The notes below the pieces were generated by a model. It was not told where the DNA came from and did no database searches. It saw nothing but the letters and a program-made list of their open reading frames with translations. The translations under genes and the position numbers were made by a program. This document shows positions 9,188-17,392 of a stretch of 55,768 bases of DNA, piece after piece; position 1 is the stretch's first letter; every line of letters starts with the position of its first letter. Source of the DNA: Microbacterium sp. SZ1 (GTDB taxonomy: Bacteria > Actinomycetota > Actinomycetes > Actinomycetales > Microbacteriaceae); the NCBI RefSeq assembly GCF_002362255.1, contig NZ_LPVV01000013.1, positions 1 to 55,768 of the forward strand. Direction: 5' to 3'.

Positions 9188-9232
9188 GCCCCCGGGTGTC
9201 GGTCGACAGGACCTCGACCGACACCCGGGGGC
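9188..9232. terminator. 19-bp hairpin between pstS and pstC (attenuator or mRNA stabiliser)
   Basis: A perfect 19-bp inverted repeat (9188-9206 with 9214-9232) has a 7-nt loop. It lies 37 bp after the pstS stop and 53 bp before pstC. There is no T-tract, so partial termination or protection of the pstS 3' end is more likely than complete stopping. Either would make pstS more abundant than pstCAB. Confidence 0.75.
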
Positions 9233-9285
9233 ACCCGCATGAGAACACCCGACAGCCCCTCAGAGCACACCGTGGAGCCGCTCAG

Positions 9286-10251
9286 ATGACCACCACCACA
9301 ACGGGCCAAGAGACCCGTTCACCCGGGTCGCGCACCGCCCTGCGCCGACGGGGCGACCTCGTCTTCTCCGGCACCGCGCTCGGGGCCGGCATCGTCATCC
9401 TCATCACCCTCGCCGCCGTCGCGATCTTCCTCATCGTGCAGGCGATCCCCGCACTGTCGCCCGACACCTCGAACAATCACATCCTCGAGGGGCAGTCCTT
9501 CCTCTCCTGGGTGTGGCCGTTCGTCTTCGGCACGCTCTGGGCGAGCCTCATCGCGCTCATCATCGCCGCCCCGATCGCCATCGGCATCGCGCTGTTCATC
9601 TCGCACTACGCCCCGCGCCGACTCGCGGGTGTGCTGGGCTACATCATCGACCTGCTGGCCGCGGTGCCCTCGGTCGTCTTCGGCCTCTGGGGCGCCCTGA
9701 CCTTCGCACCGATGCTCGTGCCCTTCTACAAGTGGCTGAACGAGAACCTCGGCTGGATCCCGCTCTTCAGCGGCACGCCCTCCGGCACCGGCAAGACGAT
9801 CCTGACGGCATCCCTCGTCCTTGCGGTCATGATCCTGCCGATCATGACCGCGATCTGCCGCGAGGTGTTCCTGCAGACGCCGAAGCTCCACGAGGAGGCC
9901 GCCCTGGCCCTCGGAGCGACGCGCTGGGAGATGGTCCGCATGGCCGTGCTCCCCTTCGCCCGCAGCGGCATGGTCTCCGGCGCGATGCTCGGCCTCGGCC
10001 GCGCCCTCGGCGAGACGATGGCCGTGACGCTCGTGCTCTCGCCGCTCGGCATCATCACCTTCAACCTGATCAACCCGGAGAACCCGACGACGATCCCCGC
10101 GATCATCGCCCTGCGCTTCCCCGAGGCGCACGACGAGGGCGTCAACACCCTGATCGCGGCCGGTCTGATCCTGTTCATCGTCACCTTCGTCGTCAACTTC
10201 ATCGCCCGCTGGATCGTCTCGCGTCGCGCCGAGTTCTCGGGAGCCAACTGA
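9286..10251 (+). CDS. pstC: Phosphate ABC transporter permease PstC
   Basis: PstC is one of the two membrane subunits of the high-affinity phosphate importer. The 321-residue protein has six main transmembrane segments and the ABC-permease EAA loop near LHEEAALALGATRWEMVRMA, which contacts PstB. The ATG at 9286 has GGAG 8 nt upstream; upstream in-frame codons would run into the intergenic hairpin. It is followed by pstA one base after the stop codon, so the two are co-translated. The N-terminus is Thr-rich and polar before the first helix (about residues 28-52). Confidence 0.94.
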   Translation: MTTTTTGQETRSPGSRTALRRRGDLVFSGTALGAGIVILITLAAVAIFLIVQAIPALSPDTSNNHILEGQSFLSWVWPFVFGTLWASLIALIIAAPIAIGIALFISHYAPRRLAGVLGYIIDLLAAVPSVVFGLWGALTFAPMLVPFYKWLNENLGWIPLFSGTPSGTGKTILTASLVLAVMILPIMTAICREVFLQTPKLHEEAALALGATRWEMVRMAVLPFARSGMVSGAMLGLGRALGETMAVTLVLSPLGIITFNLINPENPTTIPAIIALRFPEAHDEGVNTLIAAGLILFIVTFVVNFIARWIVSRRAEFSGAN

Positions 10252-10252
10252 C

Positions 10253-11350
10253 ATGACCGCCACCATGACCCCCACCCCGGTCGCGGCGACCACGCACACG
10301 ACCTCGGCCGGCCATCTCGCCAAATGGATGCCGTGGGCCCTGCTGCTCGTGGCCTTCGTCGTGTCGGGGACGATCTTCGCGTTCATGAACGCCGGCGGCG
10401 ACCCCGCGGACTTCAACATCGCCCTGACGCTCGTCGTCGGGCTGCTGCTCTACATGCTGCTGATCTTCGTGGTCTCGTCCGTGGTCGAGAGCCGTCGTCA
10501 CGCCGTCGACCGCCTCATGACGGCTCTGGTCTCCGGCGCCTTCGTGGTCGCGCTCCTACCGCTCGTCTCGCTGCTCTACACGGTCGTCGTGAACGGCCTC
10601 GCGCGCTTCGACGGCGAGTTCTTCAGCTTCTCGATGCGCAACATCGTCGGCGAGGGCGGCGGCGCCGTGCACGCCATCTGGGGCACGCTGCTCATCACCC
10701 TCGGCGCCACGATCATCTCGGTGCCGATCGGGCTGATGACCTCGATCTACCTCGTGGAGTACGGCGAAGGCCGCAAGCTCGCCCGAGGCATCACGTTCCT
10801 CGTCGACGTCATGACCGGCATCCCGTCGATCGTCGCCGGTCTGTTCATCTACTCGGTCTTCGCCCTCCTCGTCGGCCCGGGAACCCGCATGGGCATCATG
10901 GGTTCACTCGCTCTGTCGGTGCTCATGATCCCGGTCGTGGTGCGCGGCTCGGAAGAGCTGCTGCGCATCGTTCCGAACGAGCTCCGCGAGGCGGCCTACG
11001 CGCTGGGCGTGCCGAAGTGGCTGACGATCCTCAAGGTCGTGCTGCCGACGGCGATCGCCGGCATCACCACCTCGATCATGCTCGCGATCTCCCGCGTCAT
11101 CGGCGAGACCGCTCCGCTGCTGCTCACGGTCGGCATCGTGCAGGGGATGAACACGAACATGTTCAGCGGGCAGATGGCCACCCTGCCGGTGTTCTCGTAC
11201 ATGCAGGCGAAGTATCCCGGAATCCCCGTCGACGCCTACCTCGATCGAGCCTGGGCGTCCGCCCTGACCCTCATCCTCATCGTGATGGTGCTCAACCTGC
11301 TGGCGAGGATCATCGCCAAGGTGTTCGCCCCGAAGACTGCCGGCCGCTGA
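10253..11350 (+). CDS. pstA: Phosphate ABC transporter permease PstA
   Basis: PstA pairs with PstC to form the phosphate channel. The 365-residue protein is longer than the enteric version because two extra N-terminal transmembrane segments (about residues 25-45 and 60-78) precede the core; such extension is common in actinobacteria. The EAA loop is visible as PNELREAAYALGVPKWLTIL, and the conserved ISRVIGETAPLLL segment follows. The ATG lies one base past the pstC stop. The gene is followed after 36 bp by pstB with its own AGAAGGA ribosome site, consistent with one pstCAB transcript. Confidence 0.94.
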   Translation: MTATMTPTPVAATTHTTSAGHLAKWMPWALLLVAFVVSGTIFAFMNAGGDPADFNIALTLVVGLLLYMLLIFVVSSVVESRRHAVDRLMTALVSGAFVVALLPLVSLLYTVVVNGLARFDGEFFSFSMRNIVGEGGGAVHAIWGTLLITLGATIISVPIGLMTSIYLVEYGEGRKLARGITFLVDVMTGIPSIVAGLFIYSVFALLVGPGTRMGIMGSLALSVLMIPVVVRGSEELLRIVPNELREAAYALGVPKWLTILKVVLPTAIAGITTSIMLAISRVIGETAPLLLTVGIVQGMNTNMFSGQMATLPVFSYMQAKYPGIPVDAYLDRAWASALTLILIVMVLNLLARIIAKVFAPKTAGR

Positions 11351-11386
11351 GCCGCCCCCAACCCGACTGAACAAGAAGGATCACTC

Positions 11387-12166
<780 letters not shown>

Positions 12167-12207
12167 GCACCGGTCTCCCACCTTCGGGAAAAACCAGGCG
12201 TTTCACC

Positions 12208-12246
12208 CCTCGGCCGGCGTGTCCCTCGTGGACACGCCGGCCGAGG
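12208..12246. terminator. Terminator hairpin after pstB
   Basis: A perfect 17-bp inverted repeat (12208-12224 with 12230-12246) has a 5-nt loop CTCGT. It starts 41 bp after the pstB stop codon and closes the ppk-to-pst block. The remaining 130 bp up to the next gene show no clear element. Confidence 0.8.
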
Positions 12247-12376
12247 CGTCTCCGCTCTGCGATTCCCCGCCTCTCCCCTTCTGCACGGGCGCAGGGCGGA
12301 GACGGTTCTGCACATCGGATGGCGCATTTGCGGCGCCCGACGGATCCGGATCCCGCGGTTCCGCGAGTATGCGCGC

Positions 12377-12945
12377 ATGTCATTCATCCGCGCGGATGCC
12401 GCGCTCTGCTCGCTCGGACGGATGGCGCGGACGCGCGAGCTGCGGCTCCGCGGAGTGTCGGAGGCCGAGCTGACGCGGGCGGTGCGAGCCGGAGAGATAC
12501 TGCGTCCGCGCCAGGGGGTGTACGCGCTGCCGGTGACGCCGGACGCGCTGCTGCACGCGGCAGAGCACGGCGGCACCGTCGGATGCTGCGAGGCGGGCCG
12601 ACTCCTGGGGCTGTGGATTCTGCGGACGCCCCCGGAGCACCACGTGTGGATGGGCACTGCGGGCACGCCGCGTGGAGGTTGCGAGGGATGCCGGATGCAC
12701 TGGGATGCGGGTCGCGTCGTCGTAGGCAGACTGCCACCGGTCCGGATCGTCCTGCTGCAGATCGCTTCCTGCGCCGACGAGGACACTGCGACCCCGCAGC
12801 ACGCAGCAAAGACCTGCGGCGTGATGCCGCGGCGTCCGCTCTCGGCTTCGAGACCCTGCGATTCACCTATGCGATGGTCGTGCACCACTGGCCGACGGTG
12901 GAGCGAGCGATCCTCGGCGCGATGATCCGGCACGGCCTCCGCTGA
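12377..12945 (+). pseudogene. Decayed AbiEi-antitoxin-like / DUF559 protein gene
   Basis: The first roughly 130 codons (from ATG 12377) encode an intact-looking N-terminal part: a winged-helix-like segment with RAGEILRPRQGVYALPVTPD, then VGCCEAGRLLGLWIL and VVGRLPPVRIVLLQIASCAD. This fits type IV AbiEi-antitoxin-like proteins that carry a C-terminal DUF559 nuclease-fold domain. After about 12795 the frame turns into unrelated sequence ending at 12925. A different frame from about 12800 to 12945 encodes the family-like C-terminus ALGFETLRFTYAMVVHHWP and stops at 12945. The intervening core domain, perhaps 90-100 residues, is missing. An internal deletion plus frameshift is the simplest reading. 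Function is presumably lost. Confidence 0.7.
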
Positions 12946-13039
12946 GGGGAAGCGGAGAGACGCCGGAGCACCGCCGGCGTGCCACCGGGCGACACGCCGC
13001 CGAGCATCTCGCGAGTCTCCGTTTTCCGACGGGTGATGC

Positions 13040-13924
13040 TCAGTCGCGGGGCGAGAGGAGGTACTCGTTCAGCTCGGCCGTGAGAGTGTGGTCGACCGGG
13101 ATCTCGACGTCGTCGACGGCCGTGACGGGAGCCGCCAGCCTGACACTCGACACGAGCCACGCGGCATCGACGGAGGTGAGATCGGATGCCGGGATGCGGT
13201 CGTACTCGGCGGCGAACCCTCGCGCGGTCAGATGCTCGTACACGCTCAGCTGGGTCGTGCCGTGGAGGATGCCGCCGTTCGGCGCGGGGGTGAGGAACCG
13301 ATCACCGCGCCGGAGGATCAGCGAGGCGGTCGGCGCCTCCAGCACGTAACCGTCACGCGAGAGGAAGATCGCGTCGTCGGCGCCGCGACGGCGGGCCTCG
13401 CGCAGCGCCGCCATGTTCACGGCGTACGACAGCGTCTTCGCGCCGAGGAGCAGCCAGGGCGCTCGCTGCGCGACATCGAGGTCGTACCCGCGGTCGAGCG
13501 TGACGACGCGCACTCCGTTCTCACGGACGCCGGAGAAATCGGATGCCGGGGCGACGGTCACCCAGGCGGTGGGCGTCGGCCCGTGCTCGACCCCGCGGCT
13601 GAGGATGAGCTTGATGACGTACTCGCCGTCGCCGCAGCCGGCAGCGGCGACCCCGATGGCCTGGTGCCACTGCGCCTGGTTCGGCACCGGCAGGTCGCAC
13701 AGGCGGGCCGAGTGAGCCAGGCGCTCGAGATGCGGGACCACCTCCTGCGCATGCCGGTCGACGACCCCGATCGACTCGAACACCCCGTCGCCGCGCTGCG
13801 TGCTGAGCTCGCCCACGCTCAACGCGGGGGCGGCGGCGTCGACCTTCGTGAAGGTGTCGGCGAAGTCGGTGCGGTCGGCGTCGACCTCTGCGGGGTCGAT
13901 CATGAGAGCGAATCGCTGAGCCAT
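13040..13924 (-). CDS. pabC: Class IV aminotransferase, probable aminodeoxychorismate lyase
   Basis: The 294-residue PLP enzyme belongs to fold-type IV, with the branched-chain aminotransferase/ADCL family Lys in LLGAKTLSYAVNMAALREA. The cofactor-site Glu is in DGYVLEAPTASLILRRGD and the closing segment is GILHGTTQLSVYEHL. Overall features fit PabC, which releases pyruvate from 4-amino-4-deoxychorismate to give p-aminobenzoate for folate; a D-amino-acid aminotransferase cannot be excluded. The ATG at 13924 starts MAQRFALMIDP. It is monocistronic on the minus strand. A strongly structured element lies 59-134 bp upstream and could be its leader or a separate RNA. Confidence 0.8.
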   Translation of the reverse strand: MAQRFALMIDPAEVDADRTDFADTFTKVDAAAPALSVGELSTQRGDGVFESIGVVDRHAQEVVPHLERLAHSARLCDLPVPNQAQWHQAIGVAAAGCGDGEYVIKLILSRGVEHGPTPTAWVTVAPASDFSGVRENGVRVVTLDRGYDLDVAQRAPWLLLGAKTLSYAVNMAALREARRRGADDAIFLSRDGYVLEAPTASLILRRGDRFLTPAPNGGILHGTTQLSVYEHLTARGFAAEYDRIPASDLTSVDAAWLVSSVRLAAPVTAVDDVEIPVDHTLTAELNEYLLSPRD

Positions 13925-13968
13925 GATGAGAGCCTACGACCCTGGGAATACCTGCCGCCGCATCGCGT

Positions 13969-13974
13969 TACACT
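13969..13974 (+). promoter_or_regulatory. Candidate -10 element before the structured RNA element
   Basis: TACACT at 13969-13974 matches the actinobacterial TANNNT -10 pattern and would start a plus-strand transcript near 13981, right at the base of the hairpin structure. The same hexamer stands before the 6C RNA in this window. No convincing -35 is visible at 16-18 bp upstream. Confidence 0.35.
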
Positions 13975-13980
13975 GATACA

Positions 13981-14064
13981 GGCCGGGCCGCATAACCCCG
14001 GGCTCCAATTTTCGCCGCTGCGAGCGGCCTTCCGCCGAGAGGCGTTCTTGCGGCCCGGTCTTCT
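13981..14064 (+). ncRNA. Candidate multi-branched structured RNA of unknown class
   Basis: A perfect 10-bp closing stem (CCGGGCCGCA 13983-13992 with TGCGGCCCGG 14049-14058) encloses two local hairpins, GCCGCT-gcg-AGCGGC (14014-14028) and CGCC-GAGA-GGCG (14033-14044, a GNRA tetraloop). An unpaired stretch TAACCCCGGGCTCCAATTTT lies between the closing stem and the first hairpin. TCTTCT follows the closing stem on the plus strand, and a TACACT -10 lies 6-7 bp before the probable 5' end, which favours a small RNA of about 80 nt. The opposite reading, as a leader of the pabC-like gene, is also possible. I do not recognise a known RNA family, so strand and function are inferred. Confidence 0.5.
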
Positions 14065-14106
14065 CATGTCTGGCCCCAGACACCGCCCGGACACCGCATC
14101 AGACGG

Positions 14107-14736
14107 TCAGGCCAGAGCCCCCTGGCGCCACAGCACGGCGGACGCCGAGAGATCCTGCGCATAGCTGCTGAGGCGGAGTGCCCGCGTGGTCAGCTCGCTC
14201 GCCCTGGCCGGCTCGGTCACCTCATAGTCGTCGGCGGTATGGGTCGCGCCGGACGACTGCACGCGGCAGAACGCCGCGGCACGGTCGAGGGCGACGGCGA
14301 AGTCACCACGGAACGCTCCCCGCAAGATCGTGTCGATCAGCACGACGAGCTCGTCGGGGTTGGCCGGCACCGGAGCGCCGGCGATGACGGCATCCGCCGA
14401 CGGCAGCTCCACCCTCCCCCGTTCGTAGAGCAGCGCGGCGGTCTGCGGATCGGAATGGATCGCGAGCTGCAGCAGATACAGACGCCACAGGGCACCGGGC
14501 AGCGTTCGCGACGGCGCTTTCGACCACAGCTCGGCGATCTCGTCGATCCCGTGCTCGTCGGTGAACGCCACCAGGCGGTCCGCACTGACCCCGCTCTCGT
14601 CGGCGCGCACCCGAGTCAGGAGAGCGGATGCCGTGGCGTGCGCGACCCGCGTCTCCTCCGCCGGATCATGACGACCGACGAGGTTGTCGAAGGCGCTGCT
14701 CGGACGACGTACGGGGCGGGAGTGCTGCTCGGGCAT
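14107..14736 (-). CDS. Conserved actinobacterial protein of unknown function
   Basis: The protein has 209 residues from ATG 14736 (a GTG at 14739 directly precedes it; GGAG lies 2 nt before GTG-ATG, so the start is uncertain). It is hydrophilic, mostly helical and without transmembrane segments or a signal peptide. Recognisable segments include SAFDNLVGRHDPAEETRVAH, ELWSKAPSRTLPGALWRLYL and FRGDFAVALDRAAAFCR. Similar proteins occur widely in actinobacteria and are sometimes labelled as RNA polymerase subunits in databases; nothing in this sequence supports that label. It lies 26 bp downstream of rskA on the same strand and may be read through from sigK-rskA. Confidence 0.75.
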   Translation of the reverse strand: MPEQHSRPVRRPSSAFDNLVGRHDPAEETRVAHATASALLTRVRADESGVSADRLVAFTDEHGIDEIAELWSKAPSRTLPGALWRLYLLQLAIHSDPQTAALLYERGRVELPSADAVIAGAPVPANPDELVVLIDTILRGAFRGDFAVALDRAAAFCRVQSSGATHTADDYEVTEPARASELTTRALRLSSYAQDLSASAVLWRQGALA

Positions 14737-14762
14737 CACTCCAGAGTACGCGCGCTTCGCGA

Positions 14763-15587
14763 TCAGGCGGTCGGGATCGCGATGACCGGGTCGGTCGTCG
14801 GGGACCCGTCCGGCGAGCCGCCCGCCTGTTCGATCGTGACCGCGATCACGTCGCCCTCGTGCATCTCACCCGACAGCAGGGCGGTAGCCTCGCCGTCCTG
14901 GGCCTCGAAGACACCCGCGGAGATCGGCTGGTCACCTCGCACGAACCAGAGCTCGTAGTCCTGATCGTCGGGCAGCGATGCGATGCCGTCCGCCACGAGC
15001 ACGGCCTCGCCGACCGAGGCCGACCAGTGCGCCGTGGCCGTCCCACCGTCGGCCAGCTCCACGCTGGCCTGCTGGGCGTCGTCGGCGGACTGGATCTCCT
15101 GCAGCGCCACGACACTCGCCGGGCGATTCAGGTAGTCGTTGAGCGCGACCGTGCCGACACCGACTCCGACGAGCAGCGCGAGGCAGGCAGCGAGAGCGAA
15201 GAGCACGCGCAGGCGTCGTGCCGGCGCCTCGGCACCGGTCTCTCCGCCGAGTGCGGGACGGTGACTCGCCGCGGTGGACGCCTGATCATCGCCCTCCTCG
15301 GAGTCGGCTTCGCGGGCGGAGCCGGCGGCATCCGCCGCCTCGACGAACACCTCGCCGTTCTGGGGCGTCGTCGCGATCCGGGCGAGCAGCGACGCGCGGA
15401 GGTCAGCCGGCGGCGCGACCGGAGCCACACCCTCGGCGAGCAACGCCGCGACCGCGGCATCCGCATCGGCGATCTTCTGCCACTCCGGGTTCGCGGCCAG
15501 GGCGGCGTGATAGCGCTGCTGGTCGTCGGGCGACAGCGCGCCGAGCGCCGCGCCCGCCGCGAGCTCTGCGAATTCGTTCTCGTTCAT
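14763..15587 (-). CDS. rskA: Anti-sigma-K factor RskA
   Basis: This 274-residue single-span membrane protein has an N-terminal cytosolic sigma-binding region (MNENEFAELAAGAALGALSP, the usual RskA opening). One transmembrane helix lies at about residues 147-167 (LFALAACLALLVGVGVGTVA), and an extracytoplasmic RskA C-terminal domain follows (QDYELWFVRGDQPISAGVFE). RskA holds SigK at the membrane until regulated proteolysis frees it. The ATG overlaps the sigK stop codon by 4 bp, giving strict translational coupling. The linker of about 60 residues before the helix is acidic and Ala-rich. The fasciclin lipoprotein gene on the other side of sigK is the expected target. Confidence 0.88.
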   Translation of the reverse strand: MNENEFAELAAGAALGALSPDDQQRYHAALAANPEWQKIADADAAVAALLAEGVAPVAPPADLRASLLARIATTPQNGEVFVEAADAAGSAREADSEEGDDQASTAASHRPALGGETGAEAPARRLRVLFALAACLALLVGVGVGTVALNDYLNRPASVVALQEIQSADDAQQASVELADGGTATAHWSASVGEAVLVADGIASLPDDQDYELWFVRGDQPISAGVFEAQDGEATALLSGEMHEGDVIAVTIEQAGGSPDGSPTTDPVIAIPTA

Positions 15588-16183
15588 GCTGTCACCCCCA
15601 TGGCTGTGCGCAGACGGCTGAGTCCGTCCCGCATCCGTGTCTTGATCGTCCCCAGCGGGGCTCCGAGGAGCACCGCGACTTCGTTCTGACTGTATCCGCC
15701 GAAATACGCGAGGACGAGCGCTTCGCGCTGCGCCTCGGGAAGACCTGCGAGCGCGTTCCTGACCTTCTCGCCCTCGATGCCCAATTCGACCCGTTCCGCC
15801 ACACTGTCGTGCGCGACCCCGATATCCCTGTACCCGGCCTTCACATCCCTGTCCGCGCTGGACTGGGATGCTCGGACCCGGTCGACCGCACGGCGGTGCG
15901 CGATCGTCATGACCCAGGTTCTTCCCTGACCCTTGTTCGGAGCGAAGCGCGTAGCGGATTGCCAGATCTCGAGAAAGACCTCCTGGAGGACCTCCTCGCT
16001 CTGCGAGCGGTTCACCAGCACCCGGAGGATCAGGCCGAACACACGAGAGGAGAGGGAGTCGTACAGCTCCGCGAGAGCGCGCTCGTCACCCTCGCCTATG
16101 CGTATGAGAAGGTCGGCGACGGCATCCCTCGCCGTACCGTCCTCGGGTACGTCCATCCCGTCGATGACCATCTGTACAAGCAT
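15584..16183 (-). CDS. sigK: ECF RNA polymerase sigma factor SigK
   Basis: The 199-residue sigma-70 family factor contains region 2 (RSQSEEVLQEVFLEIWQSAT, then GRTWVMTIAHRRAVDRVR) and region 4 (LPEAQREALVLAYFGGYSQN, GTIKTRMRDGLSRLR), with no regions 1 or 3, as in ECF factors. It is paired with rskA by a 4-bp overlap. In Mycobacterium tuberculosis SigK/RskA control MPT70/MPT83 fasciclin proteins, and a fasciclin lipoprotein is divergently placed here. ATG 16183 is chosen; a second Met at residue 5 is possible. A motif like the fasciclin promoter precedes it on the minus strand, consistent with autoregulation. Confidence 0.9.
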   Translation of the reverse strand: MLVQMVIDGMDVPEDGTARDAVADLLIRIGEGDERALAELYDSLSSRVFGLILRVLVNRSQSEEVLQEVFLEIWQSATRFAPNKGQGRTWVMTIAHRRAVDRVRASQSSADRDVKAGYRDIGVAHDSVAERVELGIEGEKVRNALAGLPEAQREALVLAYFGGYSQNEVAVLLGAPLGTIKTRMRDGLSRLRTAMGVTA

Positions 16184-16250
16184 GCCGCATCCTCCTGCCT
16201 TTCCCGCGCACCGTCACCGGAACGTGAGGGAAAAGAACCGCTCGTGACAG

Positions 16251-16279
16251 GTTCGTGACCCTGGGGCGAAACGGATTGG
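16251..16279 (-). promoter_or_regulatory. Candidate SigK-type promoter of sigK-rskA
   Basis: Read on the minus strand, CCAATCC (16279-16273) is followed by CACGAAC (16257-16251). The pair matches the ATCCG...CGAAC layout of the divergent fasciclin promoter, with a spacer one base longer. It lies about 70 bp before the sigK start codon. Autoregulation is inferred. Confidence 0.45.
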
Positions 16280-16313
16280 AAGAGCGATGCGCGAGATCCG
16301 TCCGAACTTTTTC

Positions 16314-16340
16314 CCATCCGATCTCCGAGGGGTTCCGAAC
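16314..16340 (+). promoter_or_regulatory. Candidate SigK-dependent promoter of the fasciclin gene
   Basis: CCATCC (16314-16319) and CCGAAC (16335-16340) are separated by 15 bp and closely resemble the CCATCC/CCGAAT elements I recall for mycobacterial SigK promoters. Transcription would start near 16347, giving a 5' leader of about 45 nt before ATG 16392. Confidence 0.6.
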
Positions 16341-16391
16341 AGCTGTCAACGCCACGGAGAGGCCGTGGCTCAGTTTCTGAAGGAGCACGAG

Positions 16392-17051
16392 ATGTTCAGC
16401 ACCAAGAAGAAGGTCACCGCAGCGATCACCCTGGGTCTGGCAAGCGCGTTCGTCCTCGCCGGATGTTCCATGGGCGGCGGCTCGTCCGACGAGCCGATGG
16501 AGTCCTCCGCACCGGAGACGTCGGAGTCGACGGCTCCCGAGACGATGGACCCGGCGGCCGACCTCGTCGGCCCCGGCTGCGCAGCGTACGCCGAGCAGGT
16601 TCCGGACGGCGCCGGCTCCGTCGAGGGCATGTCGAAGGACCCGGTCGCAGTCGCCGCGTCGAACAACCCCCTCCTCACCACGCTCGTCTCGGCCGTGAGC
16701 GGTCAGCTCAACCCCGACGTGAACCTCGTCGACACCCTGAACGGTGACGAGTTCACCGTCTTTGCTCCGGTCGACGACGCCTTCGCCAAGATCGACCCGG
16801 CCACCATCGAGTCGCTCAAGACCGACAGCGCGACCCTGAGCTCGATCCTCACGTACCACGTGGTCCCCGGCCAGATCGCCCCGTCCGACATCGACGGAAC
16901 GCACACCACCGTGCAGGGCGCTGACCTCACCGTCACCGGCAGCGGCGACGACATCATGGTCAACGACTCCGCCGCGGTCATCTGCGGTGGCGTCCAGACC
17001 GCCAACGCCACGGTGTACCTCATCGACTCGGTGCTGATGCCCCCGATGTGA
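16392..17051 (+). CDS. Fasciclin-domain lipoprotein (MPT83/MPT70-like)
   Basis: The 219-residue protein begins with a lipoprotein signal peptide (lipobox VLAGC, about residues 21-25). A Ser/Glu/Thr-rich linker follows, then one fasciclin (FAS1) domain with both family boxes: [14 protein letters not shown] and [14 protein letters not shown], ending [14 protein letters not shown]1 proteins are cell-surface adhesion modules. ATG 16392 has AAGGAG 7 nt upstream. It is divergent from sigK-rskA and preceded by a SigK-like promoter, reproducing the mycobacterial sigK-mpt83 pairing. The C-ending codon bias and strong ribosome site suggest abundant expression when SigK is free. A hairpin terminator follows. 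Confidence 0.92.
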   Translation: MFSTKKKVTAAITLGLASAFVLAGCSMGGGSSDEPMESSAPETSESTAPETMDPAADLVGPGCAAYAEQVPDGAGSVEGMSKDPVAVAASNNPLLTTLVSAVSGQLNPDVNLVDTLNGDEFTVFAPVDDAFAKIDPATIESLKTDSATLSSILTYHVVPGQIAPSDIDGTHTTVQGADLTVTGSGDDIMVNDSAAVICGGVQTANATVYLIDSVLMPPM

Positions 17052-17119
17052 TCCCGTCATACCGAGGAGCACTCTCGGTAACCGTCTCGCCACCAGGGGG
17101 AGGGCGGTGAGATGAACCA

Positions 17120-17158
17120 GGGGCCGTCGACGATGCGAATCGTCGGCGGCCCCTTCTT
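17120..17158 (+). terminator. Terminator after the fasciclin gene
   Basis: A 15-bp inverted repeat (17120-17134 with 17139-17153, one mismatch) is followed by TTCTT. It lies 68 bp downstream of the fasciclin stop codon and just before the tRNA-Lys promoter. Confidence 0.78.
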
Positions 17159-17166
17159 CGCGCCCC

Positions 17167-17172
17167 TAGACT
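17167..17172 (+). promoter_or_regulatory. -10 element of tRNA-Lys
   Basis: TAGACT at 17167-17172 lies 8 bp before the mature tRNA 5' end. The same hexamer precedes tRNA-Pro in this window. No clear -35 is seen, because that position overlaps the upstream terminator. Confidence 0.5.
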
Positions 17173-17180
17173 GGGGGGAC

Positions 17181-17253
17181 GGGCCTCTAGCTCAGTTGGC
17201 AGAGCATCGGACTTTTAATCCGCGGGTCGTGGGTTCGAGCCCCACGGGGCCCA
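17181..17253 (+). tRNA. tRNA-Lys (anticodon TTT)
   Basis: The 73-nt cloverleaf has acceptor arms GGGCCTC/GGGGCCC (one G-T pair), a D arm GCTC..GAGC, an anticodon loop CTTTTAA carrying TTT, and a T arm GTGGG-TTCGAGC-CCCAC. The discriminator base is A at 17253 and the 3' CCA is not encoded. Confidence 0.97.
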
Positions 17254-17392
17254 CCGCACAGCTACCGCCCGGACCGCGATCTCGTTAGCACCCGCCCCGG
17301 GATCCGGCCACCCCCTTTTCCGCGTCGCCCCCTCGCGAGAGGGTCGAAGAGTTCCCGAACCGGGAACCCAGACCTCCACGAAAGGACGCATC

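Noticed and set aside
12958..13030. Short inverted repeats between the decayed gene and the pabC-like gene (for example GGCGTG 12976-12981 with CACGCC 12993-12998)
   Set aside because: The stems are only 6-7 bp in very GC-rich DNA with no T-run. They may terminate the pabC-like gene but cannot be told from chance.
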